Shown here: piece after piece, positions 14,912 to 23,648 of the stretch | How positions within the stretch are numbered: the stretch's first letter is position 1 | How the letters are laid out: each line of letters starts with the position of its first letter | From: Pseudomonas capeferrum | Lineage (GTDB): Bacteria > Pseudomonadota > Gammaproteobacteria > Pseudomonadales > Pseudomonadaceae | Assembly: GCF_000731675.1 (NCBI RefSeq) | Contig: NZ_JMIT01000001.1 | Coordinates: forward strand, 1,363,526 to 1,427,525 | Direction: 5' to 3' | DNA length: 64,000 nucleotides | Program-made: the position numbers and the translations under genes | Notes under the pieces: generated by a model | Database searches by the model: none | The model's input: only the letters and a program-made list of their open reading frames with translations | Told to the model about the DNA's origin: nothing

Positions 14912-16618
14912 ATGATCGAGGTAACCGAGGTTTCCATTGCCGAGCTGCGCGACGCGCTCGAGTCGGGCCGCACCACAGCGGTCGAGCTGGTCAAGGCCTA
15001 CCAGGCGCGTATCGACGCCTACGATGGCGCCAATACGCCGACCGCGCTCAACGCTGTGGTGGTACGCAACCCAGACGCACTCAAGGAGGCCGAAGCCTCC
15101 GATGCCCGCCGCGCCAAAGGCCAGCCGCTGAGCCCGCTGGACGGCATCCCCTACACCGCCAAGGACAGCTACCTGGTCAAAGGCCTCACCGCCGCCTCCG
15201 GCAGCCCCGCCTTCAAGGACCTGGTAGCCCAGCGCGACGCCTTCACCATCGAGCGCCTGCGGGCCGCCGGTGCCGTGTGCCTGGGCAAGACCAACATGCC
15301 GCCCATGGCCAACGGGGGCATGCAGCGGGGTGTGTATGGTCGGGCCGAGAGCCCGTACAATGCCAACTACCTGACCGCCCCCTTCGCCTCGGGCTCGTCC
15401 AACGGTGCCGGTACTGCCACCGCCGCCAGCTTCAGCGCCTTCGGCCTGGCCGAAGAGACCTGGTCGAGCGGCCGCGGCCCTGCGTCCAACAACGGCCTGT
15501 GCGCCTATACCCCTTCGCGCGGGGTGATTTCGGTACGTGGCAACTGGCCACTGACGCCGACCATGGACGTGGTGGTGCCGTTTGCCCGTACCATGGCCGA
15601 CCTGCTGGAAATCCTCGAGGTCGTGGTGGCCGATGACGCCGACAAGCGCGGCGACCTGTGGCGCCTGCAGCCGTGGGTTGCGATCCCGGCCGCTTCTTCC
15701 GTGCGCCCGGCCTCGTACCTGGACCTGGCAGTGGATGCCAGCGCCCTCAAGGGCAAGCGCTTCGGCGTGCCGCGCATGTACATCAATGCCGACCCCGAGG
15801 CCGGCACCTCCGAGAAGCCAGGTATCGGCGGCCCGACCGGCCAGCGCATCAACACCCGCGACAGCGTCATCGAGCTGTGGCAACAGGCCCGCCAATCCTT
15901 GGAAGCGGCAGGCGCCGAAGTGCTCGAAGTGGACTTCCCGCTGGTCTCCAACTGCGAAGGCGATCGCCCTGGCGCCCCAACCGTGTACAACCGCGGCATC
16001 GTCAGCAAAGCGTTCCTGCATGACGAATTATGGGAACTGTCGGGCTGGGCCTTCGATGACTTCCTGCGCGCCAACGACGACCCCAAGCTCAACCGCCTGG
16101 CCGATGTCGAAGGGCTGAAGATCTTCCCCCACGACCCAGGCACCCTGCCCAACCGTGAGGACGACCTGGCCGCCGGCATGGACGAATACGTCAACATGGC
16201 CAAGCGCGGCCTGAAGACCTGGGACCAGATCGAGACCTTGCCCGATGGCCTGCGCGGGCTGGAGAAAACCCGCAAGCTGGACCTGGAAGACTGGATGGAC
16301 GAGCTGGGCCTGGACGCGGTGCTGTTCCCGACCGTGGCCGACGTGGGGCCAGCAGATGCCGACGTCAACCCGGCTTCGGCGGACATTGCCTGGAGCAACG
16401 GCATCTGGGTGGCCAACGGCAACCTTGCTATCCGCCATCTGGGTGTACCGACAGTGACCGTGCCGATGGGCGTGATGGCCGATATCGGCATGCCGGTGGG
16501 GCTGACCTTCGCTGGCCGTGCCTATAGCGACAACAACCTGCTGAGCTTTGGCGCGGCGTTCGAGGCAACCGGCGCGCGCCGTATGATCCCGCCGCGTACG
16601 CCAGCACTGGGCGCGTAA
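14912..16618 (+). CDS. Amidase-signature family hydrolase
   Basis: 568 residues. The Ser-cisSer-Lys triad can be placed: Lys84 in YTAKDS, the cis-Ser in ASGSSNG (about 162-163), and the nucleophile Ser186 in EETWSSGRGPAS, which occupies the position of the usual TGGSIR-PAS motif. The protein is longer than GatA and has an insertion after residue 270. No signal peptide, so it is cytoplasmic. The substrate is unknown. It lies directly upstream of a DauR/YheO-type regulator and an amino-acid dehydratase, which fits a role in amide or amino-acid catabolism. Confidence 0.82.
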   Translation: MIEVTEVSIAELRDALESGRTTAVELVKAYQARIDAYDGANTPTALNAVVVRNPDALKEAEASDARRAKGQPLSPLDGIPYTAKDSYLVKGLTAASGSPAFKDLVAQRDAFTIERLRAAGAVCLGKTNMPPMANGGMQRGVYGRAESPYNANYLTAPFASGSSNGAGTATAASFSAFGLAEETWSSGRGPASNNGLCAYTPSRGVISVRGNWPLTPTMDVVVPFARTMADLLEILEVVVADDADKRGDLWRLQPWVAIPAASSVRPASYLDLAVDASALKGKRFGVPRMYINADPEAGTSEKPGIGGPTGQRINTRDSVIELWQQARQSLEAAGAEVLEVDFPLVSNCEGDRPGAPTVYNRGIVSKAFLHDELWELSGWAFDDFLRANDDPKLNRLADVEGLKIFPHDPGTLPNREDDLAAGMDEYVNMAKRGLKTWDQIETLPDGLRGLEKTRKLDLEDWMDELGLDAVLFPTVADVGPADADVNPASADIAWSNGIWVANGNLAIRHLGVPTVTVPMGVMADIGMPVGLTFAGRAYSDNNLLSFGAAFEATGARRMIPPRTPALGA

Positions 16619-16634
16619 ATTCGCACCTGCATCG

Positions 16635-16680
16635 CCAATTTCAACTTTGTGTGTAAAAATGCACAAACCGTTGAAATTGG
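16635..16680. promoter_or_regulatory. Nested inverted repeat, likely operator for the downstream regulator
   Basis: CCAATTTCAAC (16635-16645) is a perfect 11-bp inverted match to GTTGAAATTGG (16670-16680). Inside it TTTGTG (16646-16651) pairs with CACAAA (16662-16667). It ends 10 bp before the ATG at 16691, so binding there would block transcription or translation of the regulator. Autoregulation is inference. Confidence 0.6.
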
Positions 16681-16690
16681 TGATGCTTTC

Positions 16691-17392
16691 ATGCCGCTTT
16701 CCCCGCCCGAAGAACGCCAGCTAACCCTCACCATCCTCAAGGCTGCCATCCAGGCCCTGGGCAGTGTTGCCGCCCGCAACATGGAAATCCTCCTGCACGA
16801 CCTCGACCACCCGGAGCGCTCCGTCGTGGCGATCGTCAACGGCCACCTTTCCGGCCGCGTCGTCGGCAGCCCGATTCTCGCCGCCCCCGAACAGGATCAA
16901 GGCTTCAAGGCACTGATGCAAGCCAGCGCCGAACGGCACGGCTGCGACCCTGTGGTGCTGCCCGACTACCCCACCACGCTCAAGGGCCGCACCCTGCGAA
17001 GCGCCACGGCCATCTTCCGCGACAGCAGCGGCCACCCCTTTGCCAGCCTGTGCATCAACACCGACGTCACTGGCCTCGACACCGCCCTGAGCTTCTTGCA
17101 GCAGTTGCAGCCAGTGGGCGCTTCGCCTGCATCGACCACCCCCCAGGAACCTGCAGACATGGAACTGTTGATGAGCGAGATCATCCAGAACTCGCTGTTG
17201 CGCAGTGGCCAGGGCCGGATGAACAAGCAAGCCAAGGTCGAGGCCGTGCGGGTGATGCAGGAGCGCGGCCTGTTCATCGTCAAGGGCGGCGTGGAAAAGG
17301 CCGCCAACGCCCTCGGCGTGACCCGTTACACCGTTTACAACTACCTGGAGCAACTGCGCGGCGAGAGCCCTTCGGTTGCCCGTGAAGACTGA
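16691..17392 (+). CDS. YheO/DauR-type PAS-HTH transcriptional regulator
   Basis: 233 residues. The YheO-like PAS domain covers about 10-130 (ILLHDLDHPERSVVAIVNGH at its start, ATAIFRDSSGHPFASLCINT near its end), and the C-terminal HTH (about 175-225) contains KVEAVRVMQERGLFIVKGGV, EKAANALGVTRYTVYNYLEQ. This is the arrangement of DauR, which controls D-arginine catabolism in P. aeruginosa. The dehydratase begins 15 bp downstream, so the two are likely one operon and the effector may be an amino acid. Confidence 0.8.
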   Translation: MPLSPPEERQLTLTILKAAIQALGSVAARNMEILLHDLDHPERSVVAIVNGHLSGRVVGSPILAAPEQDQGFKALMQASAERHGCDPVVLPDYPTTLKGRTLRSATAIFRDSSGHPFASLCINTDVTGLDTALSFLQQLQPVGASPASTTPQEPADMELLMSEIIQNSLLRSGQGRMNKQAKVEAVRVMQERGLFIVKGGVEKAANALGVTRYTVYNYLEQLRGESPSVARED

Positions 17393-17407
17393 CCTGTGGA
17401 GCACGCC

Positions 17408-18325
17408 ATGACCTTGCATATCCAGACCCCCCTGATCGAATCCCGCCCCCTGTCGCTGGCCGCTGGCCGTACGGTCTGGCTCAAGCTGGACGCCCTGCAG
17501 CCTTGCGGCTCGTTCAAGCTGCGCGGCGTGGGCCATGCCTGCGAAGTTCACCATGCCCGGGGCGCGCGCCATTTCGTCTCGTCGTCCGGCGGTAACGCCG
17601 GGCTGGCGGTGGCCTATGCCGGCCGCAAACTGGGGGTGCCGGTGACGGTGGTGGTGCCCGAGACCACCACCGAGCGCGCCAAGGAACTGCTGCGCCTGGA
17701 AGACGCCAATGTGGTGGTGCACGGCAGCTCCTGGCAGGAGGCCAACGAGCTGGCGCAGACCTTGCTCGGCACCGGCGATGCCTTTATTCACCCCTTCGAC
17801 GACCCCCTGCTGTGGGCCGGGCATGCCAGCCTGATCGACGAAGTGGCCGCCAGCAGGGTCAAGCCCGATGCGGTGGTGTTATCGGTCGGTGGCGGCGGCT
17901 TGCTCAGTGGTGTGGTCGAAGGCCTCAAGCGCAATGGCTGGGATGATGTGCCGGTGCTGGCGGTAGAAACCACGGGCGCTGCCTCGCTGCATGCAGCCGT
18001 GCAGGCAGGCCACCCGGTTGAACTCGAGCGCCTCGCATCGGTGGCAACGTCCCTGGGCGCCAAGCGCGTAGCCGACCAAGCGTTGGAGTGCGTGCGCAGC
18101 CACCCGGTGCACAGCCACCTGGTCAGCGACCGTGCGGCACTTGAAGCCTGTGAACGCTTCTTGCTCGACCACCGGGTACTGGTAGAGCCCGCTTGTGGCG
18201 CTGCGCTGGCACTGGCTTATGAGGCCGATACCCTGGCCCGCTACAGCAACGTACTGGTGGTGGTCTGTGGCGGTGCGACCGCAACGCTGGAGCAGATCCA
18301 CACCTGGTTGCAACAGGCCGATTAA
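17408..18325 (+). CDS. PLP-dependent L-serine/L-threonine dehydratase
   Basis: 305 residues of fold-type II. The PLP lysine is Lys37 in GSFKLRG, the cofactor-ring motif is SSGGNAG (59-65), and the phosphate loop is GGGGLLSG (161-168). Length and lack of an ACT domain match catabolic serine/threonine dehydratases, which make pyruvate or 2-oxobutyrate plus ammonia. GGAG lies 6 nt before the ATG. Co-transcription with the DauR-like regulator suggests induction by its amino-acid substrate. Confidence 0.82.
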   Translation: MTLHIQTPLIESRPLSLAAGRTVWLKLDALQPCGSFKLRGVGHACEVHHARGARHFVSSSGGNAGLAVAYAGRKLGVPVTVVVPETTTERAKELLRLEDANVVVHGSSWQEANELAQTLLGTGDAFIHPFDDPLLWAGHASLIDEVAASRVKPDAVVLSVGGGGLLSGVVEGLKRNGWDDVPVLAVETTGAASLHAAVQAGHPVELERLASVATSLGAKRVADQALECVRSHPVHSHLVSDRAALEACERFLLDHRVLVEPACGAALALAYEADTLARYSNVLVVVCGGATATLEQIHTWLQQAD

Positions 18326-18536
18326 GGCCTGCCTCTCCCCCCTGGCGGTGACCGTTTTGTACCGGCAATGATTACGACGGTCACATGAGCCTGATCTACT
18401 GAGCCTGCCGCAACCGGAAAAAACCCTGCGCAACGTCTGCAACAGTGACGAAATGCATGCCTTACTCTTTCGGTCTGCGGCAAGTGAAGGCACAATGCGT
18501 GTCCTTTTTTTGGCCGGCCTTGCCGGGGGCCTTTAA

Positions 18537-19634
18537 ATGATCAAGACGCCGTACTACCTCATCGATAAAACCAAGCTGCTGAGCAACATGGAGAAGATCG
18601 CCTACGTGCGTGAACACTCCGGTGCCAAGGCGCTGCTCGCCCTCAAATGTTTTGCCACCTGGTCGGTGTTCGACCTGATGCAGCAATACATGGACGGCAC
18701 CACCTCTTCGTCGCTTTTCGAACTCAAGCTCGGCCGCCAGAAGTTTGCCGGCGAGACCCACGCCTACAGCGTGGCCTGGGCCGACGACGAGGTCGAGGAA
18801 ATGCTCGAAAACTGCGACAAGATCATCTTCAACTCGATCGGCCAGCTGCAGCGCTTTGCCGAACAGTCCGAAGGCAAGGTCCGTGGCCTGCGCGTCAACC
18901 CGCAAGTCAGCAGCTCCGACTACCTGCTGGCCGACCCGGCCCGCCCGTTCAGCCGCCTCGGGGAGTGGGACCCGGAGAAGATCGAGAAGGTCATCGAGCA
19001 AATCTCCGGCTTCATGTTCCACAACAACTGTGAGAACGGTGACTTCGGCCTGTTCGACAAGATGCTCAGCCACATCGAAGAGCGCTTCGGCCACCTGTTG
19101 CACAAGGTGCAGTGGGTCAGCCTCGGTGGCGGCATCCACTTCACCGGTGAAGACTATGCGGTCGATGCGTTCTGCGCGCGCCTCAAGGCCTTCTCGGAAA
19201 AATACGGCGTGCAGGTTTACCTGGAGCCGGGCGAAGCCGCCATCACCAACAGCGCCTCGCTGGAAGTGACCGTGCTCGACACCCTGTACAACGGCAAGCA
19301 CCTGGCCGTGGTCGACAGCTCGATCGAAGCGCACCTGCTCGACCTGCTGATCTACCGCCTCAACGCCAAGATGGCCCCCAACGATGGCGAGCACACCTAC
19401 ATGGTCTGCGGTAAATCGTGCCTGGCCGGTGACATCTTCGGCGAGTACCAATTCGATCGTCCATTGGCCATCGGCGATCGCCTGTCGTTCATCGACACGG
19501 CGGGTTACACCATGGTCAAGAAAAACTGGTTCAACGGTCTGAAAATGCCCTCCATCGCGGTCAAGCAGCTCGACGGCAGCGTCGAAGTGGTGCGCGAGTT
19601 CGGTTTTGAAGACTACGTTTCCAGCCTGTCGTAA
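18537..19634 (+). CDS. nspC: Carboxynorspermidine/carboxyspermidine decarboxylase
   Basis: 365 residues, alanine-racemase-like PLP fold. The PLP lysine is Lys37 in LLALKCFA; HNNCENGDFG, SLGGGIHFTGE and EPGEA line the site, and GKSCLAGD carries the C-terminal catalytic Cys region. The enzyme decarboxylates carboxy(nor)spermidine in the aspartate-semialdehyde polyamine route. The partner dehydrogenase follows 31 bp downstream in the same operon, which supports the assignment. Confidence 0.9.
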   Translation: MIKTPYYLIDKTKLLSNMEKIAYVREHSGAKALLALKCFATWSVFDLMQQYMDGTTSSSLFELKLGRQKFAGETHAYSVAWADDEVEEMLENCDKIIFNSIGQLQRFAEQSEGKVRGLRVNPQVSSSDYLLADPARPFSRLGEWDPEKIEKVIEQISGFMFHNNCENGDFGLFDKMLSHIEERFGHLLHKVQWVSLGGGIHFTGEDYAVDAFCARLKAFSEKYGVQVYLEPGEAAITNSASLEVTVLDTLYNGKHLAVVDSSIEAHLLDLLIYRLNAKMAPNDGEHTYMVCGKSCLAGDIFGEYQFDRPLAIGDRLSFIDTAGYTMVKKNWFNGLKMPSIAVKQLDGSVEVVREFGFEDYVSSLS

Positions 19635-19665
19635 GACCGGCATTCAGTAAGGAGCAAGGGATAAA

Positions 19666-20910
19666 TTGAAGAAGAACGTTCTTATCATTGGTGCAGGAGG
19701 TGTCGCCAAGGTGGTGGCCCACAAGTGCGCGCAGCATAACGACGAACTCGGTCGTATTGCTATTGCGTCACGGAACATCTCCAAATGCCAGGCCATCATC
19801 GACAGCGTCAAGGCCAAGGGTAGCCTCAAGGTACCCGCCGACATCCAGGCCTTCTCGCTCAACGCCCTCGATGTCGAGGCGACCAAGGCACTGATCCGCG
19901 AGACCGAATCGCAGATCGTGATCAACGTGGGCTCTGCCTTCCTCAACATGTCGGTGCTGCGTGCCTGCATCGATACCGGTGTCGCCTACCTGGACACCGC
20001 GATTCACGAAGAACCAGGCAAGATCTGCGAAACACCGCCCTGGTACGGCAACTACGAGTGGAAACACCTCGAAGAGTGCCAAGAAAAGAACATTACCGCC
20101 ATTCTCGGCGTCGGTTTCGACCCGGGTGTGGTGAACAGTTACGCAAAACTTGCGCAGCAGCAATACTTCGACCGCATTGATTCGATCGACATCCTCGACG
20201 TCAATGCTGGTTCGCATGGCAAATACTTCGCCACCAACTTCGACCCGGAAATCAACTTCCGCGAGTTCACCGGGCAAGTGTGGAGCTGGCAGAACAGCCA
20301 GTGGACCAGCAACACCATGTTCGAGGTCAAGCGTACCGACGACCTGCCGGTCGTAGGTTCGCAAAACCTGTACCTGACCGGCCACGATGAAGTGCATTCG
20401 ATTTCGAAGAACCTCAACGTGCCGAACGTGCGCTTCTGGATGAGCTTCGGCGAGCACTACATCAATGTGTTCACCGTGCTGAAAAACCTTGGCCTGCTCT
20501 CCGAGCAACCGGTCAAGACTGCCGAAGGCCTGGAAGTGGTCCCGCTGAAAGTGGTCAAGGCCGTGCTGCCTGACCCGGCCTCCCTGGCCCCGGGCTACAC
20601 CGGCAAGACCTGCATCGGTGACCTGGTCAAGGGCACCAAGGACGGCCAGCCACGCGAAGTGTTCATCTACAACGTGGCGGATCACGAAGAAGCCTACGCC
20701 GAGACCGACAGCCAGGGTATTTCCTACACCGCCGGTGTACCGCCAGTGGCTGCCGCCCTGCTGGTCGCCCGTGGCGAATGGGATGCCAAGCGCATGGTCA
20801 ACGTCGAAGAACTGCCAGCCGAGCCGTTCCTCAAGGCGCTGGACGTGATGGGCCTGCCGACCCGCGTCAAAGATGAGAAAGGCGATCGTCCGTGGGACGC
20901 TGAGGCCTAA
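19666..20910 (+). CDS. Carboxynorspermidine/carboxyspermidine dehydrogenase
   Basis: 414 residues of the saccharopine-dehydrogenase family. A Rossmann NAD(P) motif GAGGVAK lies at 8-14, with the family segments GVAYLDTAIHEEPGK, LGVGFDPGVVNSYAKLA and LDVNAGSHGKYFATNFDPEI. It condenses aspartate semialdehyde with a diamine reductively to form the carboxy-polyamine used by NspC. The start is TTG at 19666 with AAGGG 5 nt upstream. A strong terminator follows at 20921. Confidence 0.9.
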   Translation: MKKNVLIIGAGGVAKVVAHKCAQHNDELGRIAIASRNISKCQAIIDSVKAKGSLKVPADIQAFSLNALDVEATKALIRETESQIVINVGSAFLNMSVLRACIDTGVAYLDTAIHEEPGKICETPPWYGNYEWKHLEECQEKNITAILGVGFDPGVVNSYAKLAQQQYFDRIDSIDILDVNAGSHGKYFATNFDPEINFREFTGQVWSWQNSQWTSNTMFEVKRTDDLPVVGSQNLYLTGHDEVHSISKNLNVPNVRFWMSFGEHYINVFTVLKNLGLLSEQPVKTAEGLEVVPLKVVKAVLPDPASLAPGYTGKTCIGDLVKGTKDGQPREVFIYNVADHEEAYAETDSQGISYTAGVPPVAAALLVARGEWDAKRMVNVEELPAEPFLKALDVMGLPTRVKDEKGDRPWDAEA

Positions 20911-20920
20911 GCAACACCAG

Positions 20921-20949
20921 GAAGGGCGCCAACAGGCGCCCTTCTTTTT
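20921..20949 (+). terminator. Rho-independent terminator after polyamine operon
   Basis: GAAGGGCGCC and GGCGCCCTTC form a perfect 10-bp stem with loop AACA, followed by TTTTT. Confidence 0.92.
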
Positions 20950-21039
20950 ATCCTGCATTCGCCACTGCCCATGGCTCGACCCCTGCCGTTTGCTCGCGTA
21001 GGCTTGCCGTTTTCCTTCCGTCGCAAGGCAAACGTTCCC

Positions 21040-21420
21040 ATGGCAAATACAGACATCACCTACACCCCCGACCCGGATGCCGATTCCATTTCGTCCGACG
21101 TCGCCGAGTACAACGGCGTATTGGTCACCACCCAGATCCCAACCCACGCCGATGGCAGCCTTGAGCTGGGCGATATCGTTGCGCAAAGCGAATGTACCCT
21201 GCAGGCGCTGAAAGTGGCCCTGGAGAAAGCCGGCAGCGGCATGGACCGCGTGCTGCACCTGACCATCTACCTCACCGACATGGCCGACCGCGCTGCGTTC
21301 AACGAGGTGTACCAGCGCTTCTTCAGCAACCCGTGGCCGGTACGCGCTGCCGTTGGCGTGGCATCGCTGGCGTTCGACGGCATGCGCGTGGAAGTGACCG
21401 CGATGGCGGCCAAGCGCTGA
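21040..21420 (+). CDS. RidA/YjgF family enamine/imine deaminase
   Basis: 126 residues of the RidA fold: ISSDVAEYNGVLVTTQIPTH, then ALKVALEKAGSGMDRVLHLT, IYLTDMADRAAFNEVYQRFF and the C-terminal VEVTAMAAK. The canonical active-site Arg of RidA (R-V-x-C-V-Y) is not evident, as the corresponding strand reads DRVLHLTIYL, so it may belong to a Rid subfamily without deaminase activity. RidA proteins detoxify reactive enamines from PLP enzymes, which fits the neighbouring dehydratase and decarboxylase. Confidence 0.82.
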   Translation: MANTDITYTPDPDADSISSDVAEYNGVLVTTQIPTHADGSLELGDIVAQSECTLQALKVALEKAGSGMDRVLHLTIYLTDMADRAAFNEVYQRFFSNPWPVRAAVGVASLAFDGMRVEVTAMAAKR

Positions 21421-21566
21421 TCCCTTTGTGAACGGCCTAGCCGGGGCGCCGGCCAGGCCGCTCACACACAGGTTGCGCAAGCAGGGTATGCAGCGCAGGG
21501 ATGCCACCAACCCGTTTCACCGCTACAATGCCCGCCTAAACCGTGACCGCCCGAAAATATAACGAC

Positions 21567-23567
21567 ATGTCCCTTCCAAAGAATCACCTGGAACTGCTCA
21601 GCCCTGCCCGTGACGTGGCCATCGCTCGCGAAGCGATCCTGCACGGCGCTGACGCCATCTATATCGGCGGCCCGAGCTTCGGCGCGCGCCATAACGCCTG
21701 CAACGAAGTCAGCGAAATTGCCGAACTCGTCGAGTTTGCCCGTCGCTACCATGCACGCGTGTTCACCACCATCAACACCATCCTCCACGACAACGAGCTG
21801 GAGCCCGCGCGCAAGCTGATCCATCAGCTTTACGACGCCGGCGTCGATGCCCTGATCGTGCAGGACCTGGGGGTGATGGAGCTAGATATCCCGCCGATCG
21901 AGCTGCACGCCAGCACCCAGACCGACATCCGCACCCTGGAACGGGCCAAGTTCCTCGACCAGGCGGGTTTCTCGCAGCTGGTACTGGCCCGCGAGCTGAA
22001 CCTGCAGCAGATTCGCGCCATTGCCGCCGAAACCGATGCAGCCATCGAATTCTTCATCCATGGCGCGCTGTGCGTGGCCTTCTCCGGCCAGTGCAACATC
22101 TCCCACGCCCAGACAGGCCGCAGCGCCAACCGTGGCGACTGTTCGCAAGCCTGCCGCCTGCCCTACACCCTCAAGGATGACCAGGGCCGCGTGGTTGCCT
22201 TCGAAAAACACCTGCTATCGATGAAGGACAACAACCAGACCGCCAACCTGCGCGACCTGGTCGACGCCGGCGTGCGCTCGTTCAAGATCGAAGGCCGCTA
22301 CAAGGACATGGGCTATGTGAAGAACATCACTGCCCACTACCGCAAAGAGCTGGACGCCATCCTCGAAGACCGCCCGGGCCTGGCCCGTGCCTCTAGCGGC
22401 CGCACCGAACACTTCTTCGTCCCAGACCCGGACAAGACCTTCCACCGCGGCAGCACCGACTACTTCGTCAGCGACCGCAAGATCGACATCGGCGCCTTCG
22501 ACTCGCCGACCTTCACCGGCTTGCCGGTGGGTGTGGTGGAAAAGGTCAACAAGCGCGACATGCTGGTCATCACCGATGTGCCGCTGACCAACGGCGACGG
22601 CCTCAACGTGCTGGTCAAGCGTGAGGTGGTGGGTTTTCGCGCCAACATCGCCGAACCCCGCGGCGAATTCGAGGAAGACGGCCAGAAGCGCTACCGCTAC
22701 CGCGTCGAACCCAACGAGATGCCCGACGGCCTGTACAAGCTGCGGCCGAACCACCCGCTGTCGCGCAACCTCGACCACAACTGGCAGCAAGCCTTGCAGC
22801 GCACCTCGGCCGAGCGCCGGGTGGGCGTCGAGTGGCACGCAGTACTGCGTGAGCAGCGCCTGATGCTGACCGTCAGCAGTGAAGAAGGCGTCAGCGTGCA
22901 AGTCGCCCTGGACGGCCCGTTCGGCGCGGCCAACAAGCCGCAACAGGCACTGGAGCAGTTGCACGACCTGCTGGGCCAATTGGGCACAACCCAGTACCAC
23001 GCCAACGCCATCGAGCTGGATGCACCGCAGGCGTACTTCATCCCCAACTCGCAGCTCAAGGCCCTGCGCCGTGAGGCCATCGAGGCGCTGACCGCTGCCC
23101 GGGTCAAGGCGCACCCGCGTGGCGGGCGCAAGGCCGAGACCACACCACCACCGGTGTACCCGGAGTCGCACCTGTCGTTCCTGGCCAACGTGTACAACCA
23201 GAAGGCCCGCGACTTCTACCACCGTCACGGCGTGCAACTGATCGACGCGGCCTACGAGGCCCATGAAGAGCACGGCGAAGTGCCGGTGATGATCACCAAG
23301 CACTGCCTGCGCTTCTCGTTCAACCTGTGCCCCAAGCAGGCCAAGGGCGTGACCGGCGTGCGCACCAAGGTCGCGCCGATGCAGCTGATTCAGGGTGACG
23401 AAGTACTGACCCTGAAGTTCGACTGCAAGCCGTGCGAGATGCACGTGGTCGGCAAGATGAAGAGCCACATCATCGACCTGCCGACCCCCGGCAGCGCGGT
23501 GGCCCAGGTAGTGGGGCATATCAGCCCGGAAGACCTGCTCAAGACCATCCACCGCGCCCCGCACTGA
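21567..23567 (+). CDS. rlhA: U32-family 23S rRNA hydroxylation protein RlhA
   Basis: 666 residues, close to E. coli RlhA (YdcP). The U32 domain covers about 1-300 and the C-terminal DUF3656-like region about 385-660. Four conserved cysteines at 169, 176, 192 and 196 (GALCVAFSGQC, NRGDCSQAC) are typical for the U32 iron-sulfur site, and FKIEGRYKDMGYV follows. RlhA uses prephenate to form 5-hydroxycytidine at 23S C2501. It is not a true peptidase despite the family name. Monocistronic, with a GC-rich hairpin after the stop. Confidence 0.88.
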   Translation: MSLPKNHLELLSPARDVAIAREAILHGADAIYIGGPSFGARHNACNEVSEIAELVEFARRYHARVFTTINTILHDNELEPARKLIHQLYDAGVDALIVQDLGVMELDIPPIELHASTQTDIRTLERAKFLDQAGFSQLVLARELNLQQIRAIAAETDAAIEFFIHGALCVAFSGQCNISHAQTGRSANRGDCSQACRLPYTLKDDQGRVVAFEKHLLSMKDNNQTANLRDLVDAGVRSFKIEGRYKDMGYVKNITAHYRKELDAILEDRPGLARASSGRTEHFFVPDPDKTFHRGSTDYFVSDRKIDIGAFDSPTFTGLPVGVVEKVNKRDMLVITDVPLTNGDGLNVLVKREVVGFRANIAEPRGEFEEDGQKRYRYRVEPNEMPDGLYKLRPNHPLSRNLDHNWQQALQRTSAERRVGVEWHAVLREQRLMLTVSSEEGVSVQVALDGPFGAANKPQQALEQLHDLLGQLGTTQYHANAIELDAPQAYFIPNSQLKALRREAIEALTAARVKAHPRGGRKAETTPPPVYPESHLSFLANVYNQKARDFYHRHGVQLIDAAYEAHEEHGEVPVMITKHCLRFSFNLCPKQAKGVTGVRTKVAPMQLIQGDEVLTLKFDCKPCEMHVVGKMKSHIIDLPTPGSAVAQVVGHISPEDLLKTIHRAPH

Positions 23568-23588
23568 TCGATCGGGGTATCAGGAAAC

Positions 23589-23614
23589 TGTGGGGGCGGG
23601 TTTACCCCCCCACA
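23589..23614. terminator. GC-rich hairpin between convergent genes
   Basis: TGTGGGGG (23589-23596) pairs with CCCCCACA (23607-23614). It lies between the convergent rlhA and sigma-54 activator genes and has no long T-run. Confidence 0.5.
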
Positions 23615-23648
23615 AGGTCGGCAGCTATGCACAGCCTAAGGCCTGTTG

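Noticed and set aside
19768..21510. Minus-strand frame of 580 codons opposite the polyamine dehydrogenase and RidA genes
   Set aside because: It crosses a clear terminator and two real genes, and the translation has no domain-like pattern.
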